Positions 45,141-54,088 of a DNA stretch of 64,000 nucleotides are shown here, piece by piece. Below the pieces are notes generated by a model. That model was not told the origin of the DNA, made no database searches, and was given only the letters and a program-made list of their open reading frames with translations. A program made the translations under genes and the position numbers. The stretch lies in assembly GCA_004799545.1 (NCBI GenBank), contig SSMU01000023.1, positions 186,001 through 250,000 on the forward strand, in the 5' to 3' direction. Each line of letters opens with the position of its first letter. Positions within the stretch are counted from its first letter, which is position 1. This DNA is from Phenylobacterium sp. (GTDB taxonomy: Bacteria; Pseudomonadota; Alphaproteobacteria; Caulobacterales; Caulobacteraceae).

Positions 45141-46190
45141 TCAGGCCTTCTTCTGGAAGGGCTTGGGGGTCCGCGCCGCGCCCTGGCGGCTCACCATCCA
45201 GCCGGGGTATTCGGACGGCAACTCGCTGACCTCGTCGAGCTTGGCGACCTCTTCGGCCGTCAGCGTGAGGTCGGCGGCGGCCAGGTTGTCGTCGAGCTGC
45301 TCGAGCGTCTTGGCGCCGATGATGATCGACATCACCGCGGGCTTGGCGAGCAGCCAGGCGAGCGCCACGCGGGCCACCGACACGCTGTGCGCCTCACCCA
45401 CCTCGCGCATGACCTCGACGCACTTCCAGGCGCGGTCCCTGTCCACCGGCGGGAAGTCGAAACTGGTGCGGCGCGCATCGGTCGGATTGTTCGAGCCCGG
45501 GCCGAACTTGCCCGACAGCAGGCCGCCGGCCAGCGGCGACCAGACCATCAGGCCGAGCTGCTCGGAGGTCAGCATCGGCACGAGCTCGCGCTCCAGGTCG
45601 CGGCCAGCGATGGAGTAGTAGGCCTGCAGGGTCTCGAAGCGGGCGTAGCCCTTGGCCTCGCTGATCCCCAGGGCCTTGGCGATCTTCCAGGCCTGCCAGT
45701 TGGAGACGCCGACGTAGCGGACCAGGCCCTGGCGGGTCAGGTCGTCGAGGGCGCGCAGGGTCTCCTCGATGGGTGTCACCGGGTCGGTGGCGTGGATCTG
45801 GTAGAGGTCGATGTGGTCGGTCTGCAGCCGCTCGAGGCTCATCTGGACCGAGTCCATGATGTGCCCGCGCGAGGCGCCGCGGTCGTTGGGCCGGGGCCCC
45901 ATCTCGCCATAGACCTTGGTGGCGATCACCACGTCCTTGCGCTTGGTCCCGAGGTTCTTCAGCGCCTGGCCGAGCAGGCGCTCGGACTCGCCGAAGGAAT
46001 AGACGTCGGCGGTGTCGACGAAGTTGACCCCGGCCTCCAGGGCGCGGCCGACGATCGCGTCGACGTCGGCCTGCTGCAGGGCGCCGATGGCCCGCCACAT
46101 GCCGGCGTCCTCGGAGCCGCCGAAGGTCATGGTCCCCAGGCAGATTTCCGACACGAAGAGACCCGTCCGGCCGAGCTGGTTGTATTTCAT
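45141..46190 (-). CDS. Aldo/keto reductase
   Basis: A 349-residue NADPH-dependent aldo/keto reductase with the tetrad motifs: 'FVDTADVYSFGESERLLGQA' (Asp and Tyr), 'VVIATKVYG' (Lys) and 'DHIDLYQIHATD' (His). The C-terminus has the NADP-binding 'PAVMSIIIGAKTLEQLDDNL'. Sequence style is that of the YajO/Tas-like subfamily. It probably reduces aldehydes or ketones in detoxification or catabolism. RBS for the ATG at 46190 (GGTGGCGCC) is weak. Confidence 0.94.
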   Translation of the reverse strand: MKYNQLGRTGLFVSEICLGTMTFGGSEDAGMWRAIGALQQADVDAIVGRALEAGVNFVDTADVYSFGESERLLGQALKNLGTKRKDVVIATKVYGEMGPRPNDRGASRGHIMDSVQMSLERLQTDHIDLYQIHATDPVTPIEETLRALDDLTRQGLVRYVGVSNWQAWKIAKALGISEAKGYARFETLQAYYSIAGRDLERELVPMLTSEQLGLMVWSPLAGGLLSGKFGPGSNNPTDARRTSFDFPPVDRDRAWKCVEVMREVGEAHSVSVARVALAWLLAKPAVMSIIIGAKTLEQLDDNLAAADLTLTAEEVAKLDEVSELPSEYPGWMVSRQGAARTPKPFQKKA

Positions 46191-46275
46191 GGCGCCGCCA
46201 CCCTCGTTGCCGTCCCACGCATATGGTCGAGGTTTCCGTCGAGATCGAGAGGGCGCGCCGCCGATCGGACGAAAA

Positions 46276-47121
46276 TCAGAAGTTCAGGGTGGTATGCACT
46301 CGGCCGTGCGACCGGCGCACGACAATCATGCGCGCGCCCAGGCCGCCGGCGCTGACCATGATCGGCTCGGCGGCCATCTCCGTCGCATCGCCGTCCAGCC
46401 GGGCTTCCATCAGCGCCTGCTTGGTCCTGGGGATGCGCGAGACATAGGCGACGCGCACCGCGGTGGGAATCCGCCGGGCGGCCGCCAGCGGCAGGTCGGC
46501 GGCGGTGGCGAAGGCGCGGCCGAGGAACAGCTCCGGATTGAGCGGCTGGCCCTGGGCGTCGTGCACCTCGAAGTGCAGGTGGGCGCCGGTGGAGGATCCG
46601 GTCGAGCCGAGCTGACCGACCGGCGCACCGCCCTTGACCGCGGCGCCTTCGCGGATGCCGGCCCCGAAGCTCTTCAGGTGGCCGTAGAGGGTGGTCAGGC
46701 CACCGGCGTGCGACAGCTCGACGAAGTTTCCATAGCCGGGGTCCTCGCCGACGCGGGCGACCACGCCGTCGGCCGTGGCCAGCACCGGCTCGGGGCCGGG
46801 CGTCACGATATCCACGCCGGCGTGCAGGCGGGCGTGCGCCTCCCACGGAAGCTGGCGCAGGCCGAAGGGCGAGCCGATCTCGCCGTCGGGCAGCGGCTCG
46901 TGGAAGGCGATCAGCACCGGCGGCCCCGAAGCCGCCGCGGCCTCGGCGACGATGCGCTGGGCGGCCGGTGCGGGTGCGACGGCGCGGATCGCATGGGTGG
47001 CGGGATCTGGCAGGGCGGCGTGGGCGACGGTGATCGCGGTCAGGGTCAGGACAGCGCCCAGCAGGCCGTCGACAAGGCCGCGTCGCGCCGGAAGGACCGG
47101 CGTCGTGGGGTCGTCGCGCAA
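46276..47121 (-). CDS. M23-family peptidoglycan peptidase (LytM domain)
   Basis: A 281-residue protein with a cytoplasmic N-terminus, one membrane helix (about 17-36) acting as anchor or signal, and a LytM/M23 domain: 'PFGLRQLPWEAHARLHAGVD' (first zinc His and Asp), 'GNFVELSHAGGLTTLYGHL', and 'GSTGSSTGAHLHFEVHDAQG' (HLH). All zinc ligands are present, so it should be active as a murein endopeptidase. A C-terminal extension of about 70 residues has no recognised domain. Confidence 0.92.
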   Translation of the reverse strand: MRDDPTTPVLPARRGLVDGLLGAVLTLTAITVAHAALPDPATHAIRAVAPAPAAQRIVAEAAAASGPPVLIAFHEPLPDGEIGSPFGLRQLPWEAHARLHAGVDIVTPGPEPVLATADGVVARVGEDPGYGNFVELSHAGGLTTLYGHLKSFGAGIREGAAVKGGAPVGQLGSTGSSTGAHLHFEVHDAQGQPLNPELFLGRAFATAADLPLAAARRIPTAVRVAYVSRIPRTKQALMEARLDGDATEMAAEPIMVSAGGLGARMIVVRRSHGRVHTTLNF

Positions 47122-47256
47122 GATGGGCTTACTCCCAGCCTAGGCCGGCGCCTCGGCTTGCCCGCCCCCGATCGGGCGGCAAAGGATCGGCGTCGCTTCA
47201 GATGCGGTCGTGTCGTGGCGGGGCTTCTGGGCGAAAAGACGGCCGGTGGCAAGTTT

Positions 47257-47290
47257 CCTCTCCCCCCGAGCGGAGCGAGAGGGGGGAGAA
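47257..47290. repeat. Family I-like repeat fragment after pntB
   Basis: A single hairpin TCTCCCCCC / GGGGGGAGA with the loop containing GAGCGGAGCGA, preceded by TTTCC. It lies 5 bases beyond the pntB stop. It resembles one terminal arm of the longer palindromic repeats at 2629, 8631 and 50283, and could work as the terminator of the transhydrogenase operon. The surrounding 47122-47256 holds no gene that I can support. Confidence 0.6.
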
Positions 47291-47295
47291 GTGCG

Positions 47296-48714
47296 CTAGA
47301 GCGACTTTAGGATGCCCTCGACCATCTTCTTGGCGTCGCCGAACAGCATCATGGTGTTGTCGCGGAAGAACAGCTCGTTCTCGACGCCGGCGTAGCCCGA
47401 GCCCATGCCGCGCTTCACGAACAGCACGGTGCGGGCCTTCTCCACGTCGAGGATCGGCATGCCGAAGATGGCGCTCGACGGGTCGGTCTTGGCCGCCGGG
47501 TTGGTCACGTCGTTGGCGCCGATCACGAAGGCCACGTCGGCGGTCGGGAACTCGGCGTTGATGTCCTCCAGCTCGAACACCTCGTCGTAGGGCACGTTGG
47601 CCTCGGCCAGCAGCACGTTCATGTGGCCCGGCATCCGGCCGGCCACCGGATGGATGGCGTACTTCACCTCCACCCCTTCGGCCTTCAGCTTGTCGGCCAT
47701 CTCGCGCAGCGCATGCTGCGCCTGGGCGACCGCCATGCCGTAGCCCGGCACGATGATCACCTTCGAGGCATTCTTCATGATGAAGGCCGCGTCCTCGGCC
47801 GAGCCCTGCTTGACCGGCCGGGTCTCGACCTTGCCGGCGCCGCCGGCCGCCCCGTCGTCGCCGCCGAAGCCGCCCAGGATCACCGAGATGAAGCTGCGGT
47901 TCATCGCCTTGCACATGATGTAGCTGAGGATGGCGCCGGAGGAGCCGACCAGGGCCCCGGTGATGATCAGGGTGACGTTCTCCAGCGTGAAGCCGAGCGC
48001 CGCCGCCGCCCAGCCCGAGTAGCTGTTCAGCATCGAGACCACGACCGGCATGTCCGCCCCGCCGATCGGGATGATCAGGGTGACGCCGATCAGGAGGCTG
48101 AGGCCGAAGATCCCCCAGAAGGCCCACAGCGCCTGGCCGCCGCTCATCACCAGCATGACGACCAGGGCGACGATGCCGGCGGCGATGGCGAGGTTGAGCA
48201 GGTGGCGGGCGGGCAGCAGGATCGGCGCGCCGCTCATGTTGCCGTTCAGCTTGGCGAAGGCGATCACCGAGCCGGTGAAGGTGACGGCGCCGATGGCCAG
48301 GCCCACCGAGAGCTCGATCAGGGATTCCAGCTGCACGCCGCCGCCTGGCAGGGCGATGCCGTAAGCGGCCGGCGTATGGATCGCCGCCACCGCCACCAGA
48401 CAGGCGGCCATGCCGACCAGGCTGTGGAAGGCCGCCACCAGCTGCGGCATGGAGGTCATGGCCACGCGGCGGGCGATGATCGCGCCCACCGTGCCGCCGA
48501 CCGCGACGCCGACCACGATCAGGCCGGCGGTCAGCGCGTCGAGCGCGCCCTGGCTCCACAGGGTCGCCAGCGCGGTGCCGACCGCGATCGCCATGCCGAT
48601 CATGCCGTTGCGGTTGCCCGCCTGGCTGGAGGTCGGCGACGACAGGCCCCGGAGCGCCAGGATGAACAGCACGCCCGAGACGATGTAGAGGATGGCCGCG
48701 AGGTTGGCGTTCAC
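47296..48714 (-). CDS. pntB: NAD(P) transhydrogenase subunit beta
   Basis: A 472-residue protein. The N-terminal part (about 1-270) has multiple helices with 'LRGLSSPTSSQAGNRNGMIG' at the start; the C-terminal NADP-binding domain III has 'VIIVPGYGMAVAQAQHALRE' and 'HPVAGRMPGHMNVLLAEANV' and 'VIGANDVTNPAAKTDPSS'. With PntAA and PntAB it couples hydride transfer from NADH to NADP+ to proton entry, supplying NADPH. It overlaps the stop of pntAB by 4 bases. Confidence 0.97.
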   Translation of the reverse strand: MNANLAAILYIVSGVLFILALRGLSSPTSSQAGNRNGMIGMAIAVGTALATLWSQGALDALTAGLIVVGVAVGGTVGAIIARRVAMTSMPQLVAAFHSLVGMAACLVAVAAIHTPAAYGIALPGGGVQLESLIELSVGLAIGAVTFTGSVIAFAKLNGNMSGAPILLPARHLLNLAIAAGIVALVVMLVMSGGQALWAFWGIFGLSLLIGVTLIIPIGGADMPVVVSMLNSYSGWAAAALGFTLENVTLIITGALVGSSGAILSYIMCKAMNRSFISVILGGFGGDDGAAGGAGKVETRPVKQGSAEDAAFIMKNASKVIIVPGYGMAVAQAQHALREMADKLKAEGVEVKYAIHPVAGRMPGHMNVLLAEANVPYDEVFELEDINAEFPTADVAFVIGANDVTNPAAKTDPSSAIFGMPILDVEKARTVLFVKRGMGSGYAGVENELFFRDNTMMLFGDAKKMVEGILKSL

Positions 48715-49067
48715 TTGGCGCCATCCTTCGCTGCGTCGGTCTTCGCCGGCGCAGGGGCCTTCTTCTTGTACATGGCCAACATCCGCCGCACGACCAGGAA
48801 GCCGCCGAAGATGTTGACCGAGGCGAAGGCGGTGGCGAGCGCGCCCGCCCCCTTGGAGATCATGATCGAGGGTGTCAGGCCGCCGCTGGGTGCGTGGGCC
48901 GCCGCGGCCAGCAGGGCGCCGACGATGATCACCGAGGAGATGGCGTTGGTGACCGCCATCAGCGGCGTGTGCAGCGCCGGCGTCACGCTCCAGACCACGT
49001 AGTACCCGACGAAGATCGCCAGCACGAAGATCGCCAGACGGAAGACGGTGGGATCGACGGCGTCCAT
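48711..49067 (-). CDS. pntAB: NAD(P) transhydrogenase subunit alpha part 2 (membrane)
   Basis: A 118-residue membrane protein with three helices ('RLAIFVLAIFVGYYVVWSVT', 'NAISSVIIVGALLAAAAHA', and 'AFASVNIFGGFLVVRRMLAM') and the family segment TPALHTPLMAVTNAISS. This is the split form of the alpha subunit membrane part, as in Rhodospirillum rubrum. ATG at 49067, 5 bases after the pntAA stop. Confidence 0.95.
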   Translation of the reverse strand: MDAVDPTVFRLAIFVLAIFVGYYVVWSVTPALHTPLMAVTNAISSVIIVGALLAAAAHAPSGGLTPSIMISKGAGALATAFASVNIFGGFLVVRRMLAMYKKKAPAPAKTDAAKDGAK

Positions 49068-49072
49068 TCGGC

Positions 49073-50206
49073 TCAGCCCTTCAACGCGGGGTGGACGACC
49101 TTGCCGCCCTGGGTGACCAGGGCCGCCTTGAGGATCTCGTCCTCGTAGTCGGGGGCGAACTTGCCCTCCTTGTCGAGGAACAGGCCGGCGAAGGCCACGA
49201 GGTTGCGGGCGTAGAGGTTCGAGGCGTCGGCGGCGATGCGGCCGGGCAGGTTGGGGATGCCCAGGATCTTGACCCCGTTCTTGGTGATGGCGGCCTCGCC
49301 CAGCTTGGCGCCCTCGACATTGCCACCCTGCTCGATCGCCAGGTCGACGATCACCGCCCCGGCGTGCATCGAGGCGACCTGGGCGGCGCTGACCAGCTTG
49401 GGCGCCGGGCGGCCCGGGATCAGGGCGGTGGTGATGACGATGTCCTGCTTGGCGATGTGGCCCGAGACCAGCTCGGCCTGCTTGGCCTGGTAGGCCTTGC
49501 TCATCTCCTTGGCGTAGCCGGCGGCGGTCTCGGCGGCCTTGAACTCCTCGTCCTCGACGGCGACGAACTTGGCGCCCAGGCTCTCCACCTGCTCCTTGGT
49601 GGCGGGGCGCACGTCGGTGGCCGTGACCACCGCGCCCAGCCGGCGGGCGGTGGCGATGGCCTGCAGGCCCGCGACGCCGACACCCATGACGAACACCTTG
49701 GCGGCGGCCACCGTGCCGGCGGCGGTCATCATCATCGGCAGGGCCTTGCCGTAGGCCTCGGCGGCCTCGATCACCGCGCGGTAGCCGGCGAGGTTGGCCT
49801 GGGAGGACAGCGCGTCCATCACCTGGGCGCGGGTGATGCGCGGCACGAACTCCATGGCGAAGGCGCTGGCCCCGGCCTTGGCGAGGGCGGCGACAGCGGC
49901 CTTGTCCTGGTGCGGATTGAGCAGGGCCACGACCAGGGCGCCCTTCTTGAGGGCGGCGATCTCGGCGGCCTCGGGGCTGCGGACCTTGAAGACGATGTCG
50001 GCCTTGGCGAGCGCGTCCTTGGCGGTCTTGGCCAGGGTGGCGCCGGCCGCCTTGTAGTCGGCGTCGGGATAGGAGGCGGCGAGGCCCGCGCCCGCCTCGA
50101 CGGTCACCGCGAAGCCCGCCGCGACCAGCTTCTTCACCGTCTCCGGGACCGCGGCCACGCGGGTCTCGCCGGCGCGGCGTTCCTTGGTGACGGCGATCAG
50201 CGCCAT
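49073..50206 (-). CDS. pntAA: NAD(P) transhydrogenase subunit alpha part 1 (NAD-binding)
   Basis: A 377-residue soluble domain I subunit related to alanine dehydrogenase: 'MALIAVTKERRAGETRVAAV', 'VFVMGVGVAGLQAIATARRL' (NAD-binding), 'TATDVRPATKEQVESLGAKF', and 'DLAIEQGGNVEG'. It binds NADH and docks on PntAB/PntB. I use the ATG at 50206, which has AGGGG upstream and gives the usual MALIAV N-terminus, instead of a GTG eight codons earlier. Confidence 0.96.
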   Translation of the reverse strand: MALIAVTKERRAGETRVAAVPETVKKLVAAGFAVTVEAGAGLAASYPDADYKAAGATLAKTAKDALAKADIVFKVRSPEAAEIAALKKGALVVALLNPHQDKAAVAALAKAGASAFAMEFVPRITRAQVMDALSSQANLAGYRAVIEAAEAYGKALPMMMTAAGTVAAAKVFVMGVGVAGLQAIATARRLGAVVTATDVRPATKEQVESLGAKFVAVEDEEFKAAETAAGYAKEMSKAYQAKQAELVSGHIAKQDIVITTALIPGRPAPKLVSAAQVASMHAGAVIVDLAIEQGGNVEGAKLGEAAITKNGVKILGIPNLPGRIAADASNLYARNLVAFAGLFLDKEGKFAPDYEDEILKAALVTQGGKVVHPALKG

Positions 50207-50282
50207 GTCCGAAGAATCCCCTCGCGCCACACTTGCGCGAAGGGACCATAGGGTCGCGAATCAGCGTCTGTCCACCAGGGCG

Positions 50283-50446
50283 GCCTTCCCTTCCCGGTCA
50301 CGGGAAGGGGGGACCATTCGCCGAGCGCAGCGAAGAGCGGATGGTGGGAAGGGAGGGCCGCCGGCGCGGCGTACGCCGCCCTCCCTCTCCACCGCTCGCT
50401 CTGCGGCGAGCGGTCCCCCTCTCCCGCGTACCGCGGGAAAGGAAAG
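50283..50446. repeat. Family I dispersed palindromic repeat, copy 3 (diverged)
   Basis: About 164 bp between pntAA and the small oxidase-subunit gene, ending one base from the latter's stop codon. It starts CCTTCCCTTCCCGG..CGGGAAGGGG and ends CCGCGGGAAAGG, with CCGAGCGCAGCGAAGAGCGG inside matching the interior of the copy at 2629-2770. Several additional GC-rich inverted repeats (for example GCCGGCGCGGC, CCGCTCGC..GCGAGCGG) give extensive folding potential. Confidence 0.7.
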
Positions 50447-50689
50447 CTAGTGCGCCGCTTCGGCTTCCGGCTTGCTGCGCAGCAGGGCGACGCCCGCCGC
50501 CACCACGACCACCGCGGTGATGAACGCGCCGCCGAAGCCCGCGCCGGTGCAGAACAGCAGGGTTACGAACAGCACGAGCGTGCCGATGGCCAGAGAGCCC
50601 CACTTGGTCATGGTGTTGAAGGACTGGAAGGTTGAAACCTGCTCGGCGATGTCCATCTCGCCGCGCGTGTGTTGGTCGCTAGACATCAT
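50447..50689 (-). CDS. aa3-type cytochrome oxidase subunit IV-like small membrane protein
   Basis: An 80-residue protein: 'GEMDIAEQVSTFQSFNTMTK' followed by two adjoining hydrophobic helices. The MDI-x-EQ-x2-TF-x-F-x2-MTK-x-G pattern matches bacterial aa3-type cytochrome c oxidase subunit IV, which is often encoded just upstream of pntAA in Alphaproteobacteria, as here. The second helix region extends further than in minimal subunit IV. The ATG at 50689 is my choice; a second ATG follows directly. Confidence 0.8.
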   Translation of the reverse strand: MMSSDQHTRGEMDIAEQVSTFQSFNTMTKWGSLAIGTLVLFVTLLFCTGAGFGGAFITAVVVVAAGVALLRSKPEAEAAH

Positions 50690-50801
50690 GTTGCAAACGC
50701 TCTCTTCGTTGTGCACTGCAATAAAATCGGAATTTTCGGTCCCTACACGAGACCGCCGCGCCACTCAAGCGGAGCCGCTCAGCCCCAGATGGTTTTAGGG
50801 C

Positions 50802-51863
50802 CTATTTCGGCCATGTGGCCAATAGGGCGCGTAGCGCCGCCACCAGGGCGAGCGGCTGGTCGATCATGATGTGGTGGTGGGCGTCGGGGATCTCGATCTC
50901 GATCATGCCCGGCGGGAAGGGCGAGGGCGCGCCCGACCGGCGGTGCTCCACGATCCGGCTCTTGGCGCCGTAGATGTGCACCATCGGCGTCTTGACGTCG
51001 GCCGCCGTCATCCCCTCGCCCATCGCCTGCTGGCGATCGAGCTTGCCCCACATGTTGGGGTCGAACCGCCAGGTCCAGCCCTCGCCGGAGCCGTCGGACC
51101 CTTTTTCATTGTTAGGGAGGGGGGCTCTCTTGAGGGAATAGCGGGCGATGAAGTCGGCGATGTAGGGATTGCCCGCCGGTTGCGGCGGCATCAGCCGGAA
51201 GCGGGCCAGCGCCGCCTCCAGGGTTGGATAGATCCGGCTCGGCCGGTCGACGGTGGGGATGTTGCGGACCCGCTCCATCTCGGCCATCCGGCGGGCCATC
51301 TCCTCCGGCGGCGGGCCGAAGCCGGTGTCGACCATGATCGCGGCGTGCATCCGCTCCGGGTAGCGCACGGCGGCGAAGAACACCTGGCCGCCGCCGAACG
51401 AGTGGCCGACGTAGATCGGCTTGCGGCCGCCTTCGTAGAGGCCGGTGGCGCGGGCCACCGCCTCGGCGTCGTCGGCGAAATCGCTGAAGGCGTAGCGCTC
51501 ACGCCAGTCGGACGCGCCCATGCCGGCCAGCGACATCGAGGCGACGCGGTAGTCCTTGGCGAAGAACGGGGCGATGAAGCTCCACCAGTGGGCGTGGGCC
51601 GAGTTGCCGTGCACGAACAGCAGGCCGGGCTTGCCAACCTCGCCCCAGGTCAGCACCTCAAGCTTGCTGCCCAAGCTCTCGACGAACAGCTGCTCCGGCT
51701 GCTGGGCGATGGCGTCCTTGAACCACTGCGGCGAGGGCGGCTCCGCCCCGCCGTACTCGGCCAGCGGCGCCTGCACCTCGGGCGGCACCTCGCCGGGCTC
51801 GATGTGGATCGGGCGGTCGTCGTAGGTCTCGCGCTTCGCCTCAGTCGTCACTTCGTCGGCCAT
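50802..51863 (-). CDS. Alpha/beta hydrolase, long form
   Basis: A 353-residue hydrolase. The oxyanion motif HGNSAHAHWW, the 'VGHSFGGGQ' nucleophile elbow, and 'IPDAHHHIMIDQPLALVAAL' with the catalytic histidine place it among epoxide-hydrolase or ester-hydrolase-like enzymes. The first about 65 residues (acidic, ending AEYGGAEPPSPQWFKDAIA) precede the core. I used the ATG at 51863; the frame is open to 52268 but the sequence there lies antisense to other coding. Downstream neighbour of the acylase gene on the same strand. Confidence 0.9.
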   Translation of the reverse strand: MADEVTTEAKRETYDDRPIHIEPGEVPPEVQAPLAEYGGAEPPSPQWFKDAIAQQPEQLFVESLGSKLEVLTWGEVGKPGLLFVHGNSAHAHWWSFIAPFFAKDYRVASMSLAGMGASDWRERYAFSDFADDAEAVARATGLYEGGRKPIYVGHSFGGGQVFFAAVRYPERMHAAIMVDTGFGPPPEEMARRMAEMERVRNIPTVDRPSRIYPTLEAALARFRLMPPQPAGNPYIADFIARYSLKRAPLPNNEKGSDGSGEGWTWRFDPNMWGKLDRQQAMGEGMTAADVKTPMVHIYGAKSRIVEHRRSGAPSPFPPGMIEIEIPDAHHHIMIDQPLALVAALRALLATWPK

Positions 51864-51934
51864 CCACGCGCGTCCCAACCATCCGTCGAGGACGTGACTA
51901 ACAAGCGTTTGAAAAATCGCAAGCCATAAGGTGG

Positions 51935-53980
51935 CTACTCGGGCGGCCGGTAGTCCTTCTGCACGTGGCCCTTGAGTTGCGCCTCGGTGAACAGCACCGG
52001 CTTGGTCTGCATGGCCACGAACAGCGGCGTCTGGTCGGCGTAGTGCGGCGAGCCCTCGTCGAGGGTCGCCGAGCCGAACTGGTGGATGCTGCGCGAGGAG
52101 AGCCGCCCGGCTTTGTCCCAGCTGACGAACATGATGAAGGTGTCGCCGGCCAGGGCGTGCAGCCGGCCGTCCGGATCGGGCCGGCCGTAGACCGCGCGAT
52201 AGACGTCCGGGCCACCATCGATGGCCAGGTCGAGTTTGCCGCGGCGGATGCGGTTCACCTCGCCCCACTCCGGGTCGATCCGTCCGAAGTGCGCCTTCAG
52301 ATCGGCCATGCTGGCCTTGAGCGCCGGAACCGGCGCCATGCCCGACTGGACGACGCGGGTGAAGGTCAGCACCGCCAGCGCCGCGCCGCGGCTCTTCACG
52401 TCGGTCCGCCGGTCCCAGGCCTTCAGCACCGCCTGGGCCGCGGCGATGTCGGCGTCGCCCTTGGGGTCGATCGCCAGCACGGCCTGGATGCCGCGCGCCA
52501 CGTCGGACTTGTCGCTGTAGGCGAGGTCGTACTTGTCGTCGTTGAACGCCTTGGCGGTGATCGACGTATCGCGGCCGTAGGTCTCCAGCACCCGGTAGGC
52601 CCGGTTAGTCATGTTGGTCTGGACGCCCATCCACTTTGGATAGGCCTCGGGCTTCAGGTCGTCGGCCGGGTCGGTGGCGTGGAAGGGGGTGTTGTTGGAG
52701 TTGAAGACGTAGCCCGACTTCGGATTCCACAGCTGCGGGAGCTGCGACCAGGCCACCTCCGCCTTGGGGATCAGGTCGGAGCGGTCGCCGGGCACGGTCC
52801 CGGACCAGTCGACGCCCTCTTTCCGCACCGGGATGCGGGCGTTGTAGACGTAGCCGATGTTGCCCTTCTCGTCGGCGTAGACGTAGTTGATCGAGGGCAG
52901 CACCTGCAGCGACATGGCCGCCTTCCACTCGGCGAGCGTCCGGGCCTTGTCGAGGGCGAAGTACTGCTGCGGCTGGCGCACCTCGCCCATGCCGGCGTAG
53001 CGCACCGCGAAGACCCCGTGGTCGGTGCGGACCACCGGCCCGTGCACCGAGCGCAGCACCTCGCGCGTCAGCGTGTCGAAGCCGCCTTCGGGACGTTTCA
53101 CGCGGATTTGGACGCTGTGCTTCTCCAGCGTCTTCCAGGCGCCGTCGAGCTTGTATTGGTCGGGGTTCGCCGGGTTGATGGTCAAGGCATAGACGTCGAC
53201 CAGGTCGGGATTGTTGACCGTGTTGGCCCAGCCCAGGTGGGCGTTGTGGCCGTGCAGCATGAACGGCGAGCCGGGGAAGAAGCCGCCGGCCACGTGCCAG
53301 CCCTGGCTGCTCTCCACCACCGCCTCGTACCAGGCGACCGGACCGGTGTAGGGCTGGTGCGAATTGACCAGCAGGCGGGTGGCGCCGTCGGCCGTGCGGC
53401 TTGGCCCCACCGCCAGACCGTTGGAGCCGGTGGGCAGCTTGTCGTCCAGCCACGCCACCTTGGTGGGCGCCATCAGCCGGTGGAAGGCGCCGTCCAGGCC
53501 ATAGAAGGTCGGGCCGTTGAACACGAAGCTCGCCTCGAGATCCTCGGCCGTGAAGCGCCCGAAGCCGGCCGGCAGCTTGTCAGGATGCCGCCTCGCGTAG
53601 GCGTTCACCCCGTCGGCGTAGGCGCTCAGCACCGCCCGGACGTTGGCGGGGACCTTGCGGACATAGTCGCGGTGGATCGAGCCCCAGACGTCCTGCAGCT
53701 GGACCAGGTAGTCGCTGTCGACGCCGGACGGTCCCTGCACGGTGGCGAGTTGGCCGCGGACGGTGATCGTGCTGGTCACCAGGGTCGGCAGGTCGTCCTC
53801 AGCCTGGGCGTAGCCGAGGCCATAGGCGGCGTCGGCGTCGGTGCGGCCGAGGACGTGCGGCACGCCCCATTCGTCGCGGCGGATGCGAACGTCGTGCTGC
53901 GCCTTGGGCGCGGCCGTCGCGCCGTCGCCGGCGACGAGCGCCAAGGCGAGGCCAAGGCCCGCGGTTGTCCTAGATGTCAT
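51935..53980 (-). CDS. Penicillin acylase family (Ntn-hydrolase) amidase
   Basis: A 681-residue precursor. It has a signal peptide (1-23, ending ATA-AP), an alpha chain with 'VRIRRDEWGVPHVLGRTDAD', and a self-cleavage site at TGSNGLAVGPSRT, where Ser186 becomes the N-terminal nucleophile of an about 496-residue beta chain. Beta-chain motifs 'HLGWANTVNNPDLVDVYAL' and 'VRTDHGVFAVRYAGM' fit the family. Such enzymes cleave amides, including acyl-homoserine lactones (PvdQ/AhlM-type) and cyclic lipopeptides; specificity cannot be told here. GGGAGG site before the ATG at 53980. Confidence 0.93.
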   Translation of the reverse strand: MTSRTTAGLGLALALVAGDGATAAPKAQHDVRIRRDEWGVPHVLGRTDADAAYGLGYAQAEDDLPTLVTSTITVRGQLATVQGPSGVDSDYLVQLQDVWGSIHRDYVRKVPANVRAVLSAYADGVNAYARRHPDKLPAGFGRFTAEDLEASFVFNGPTFYGLDGAFHRLMAPTKVAWLDDKLPTGSNGLAVGPSRTADGATRLLVNSHQPYTGPVAWYEAVVESSQGWHVAGGFFPGSPFMLHGHNAHLGWANTVNNPDLVDVYALTINPANPDQYKLDGAWKTLEKHSVQIRVKRPEGGFDTLTREVLRSVHGPVVRTDHGVFAVRYAGMGEVRQPQQYFALDKARTLAEWKAAMSLQVLPSINYVYADEKGNIGYVYNARIPVRKEGVDWSGTVPGDRSDLIPKAEVAWSQLPQLWNPKSGYVFNSNNTPFHATDPADDLKPEAYPKWMGVQTNMTNRAYRVLETYGRDTSITAKAFNDDKYDLAYSDKSDVARGIQAVLAIDPKGDADIAAAQAVLKAWDRRTDVKSRGAALAVLTFTRVVQSGMAPVPALKASMADLKAHFGRIDPEWGEVNRIRRGKLDLAIDGGPDVYRAVYGRPDPDGRLHALAGDTFIMFVSWDKAGRLSSRSIHQFGSATLDEGSPHYADQTPLFVAMQTKPVLFTEAQLKGHVQKDYRPPE

Positions 53981-54088
53981 GGTCGCCTCCCGATGGGCGG
54001 CGAATGAAGCACTGCTCGGCGGTTCGGAGAAGGCCTGCTGGCGCGGAAGGCGGAAGCGGGGCAGCCTGGGACCCGCGAGGAGGGGCCC

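Noticed and set aside
50207-50230. GTG start for pntAA eight codons upstream
   Set aside because: The ATG at 50206 gives the standard MALIAV N-terminus and has AGGGG upstream; the GTG has no ribosome site.
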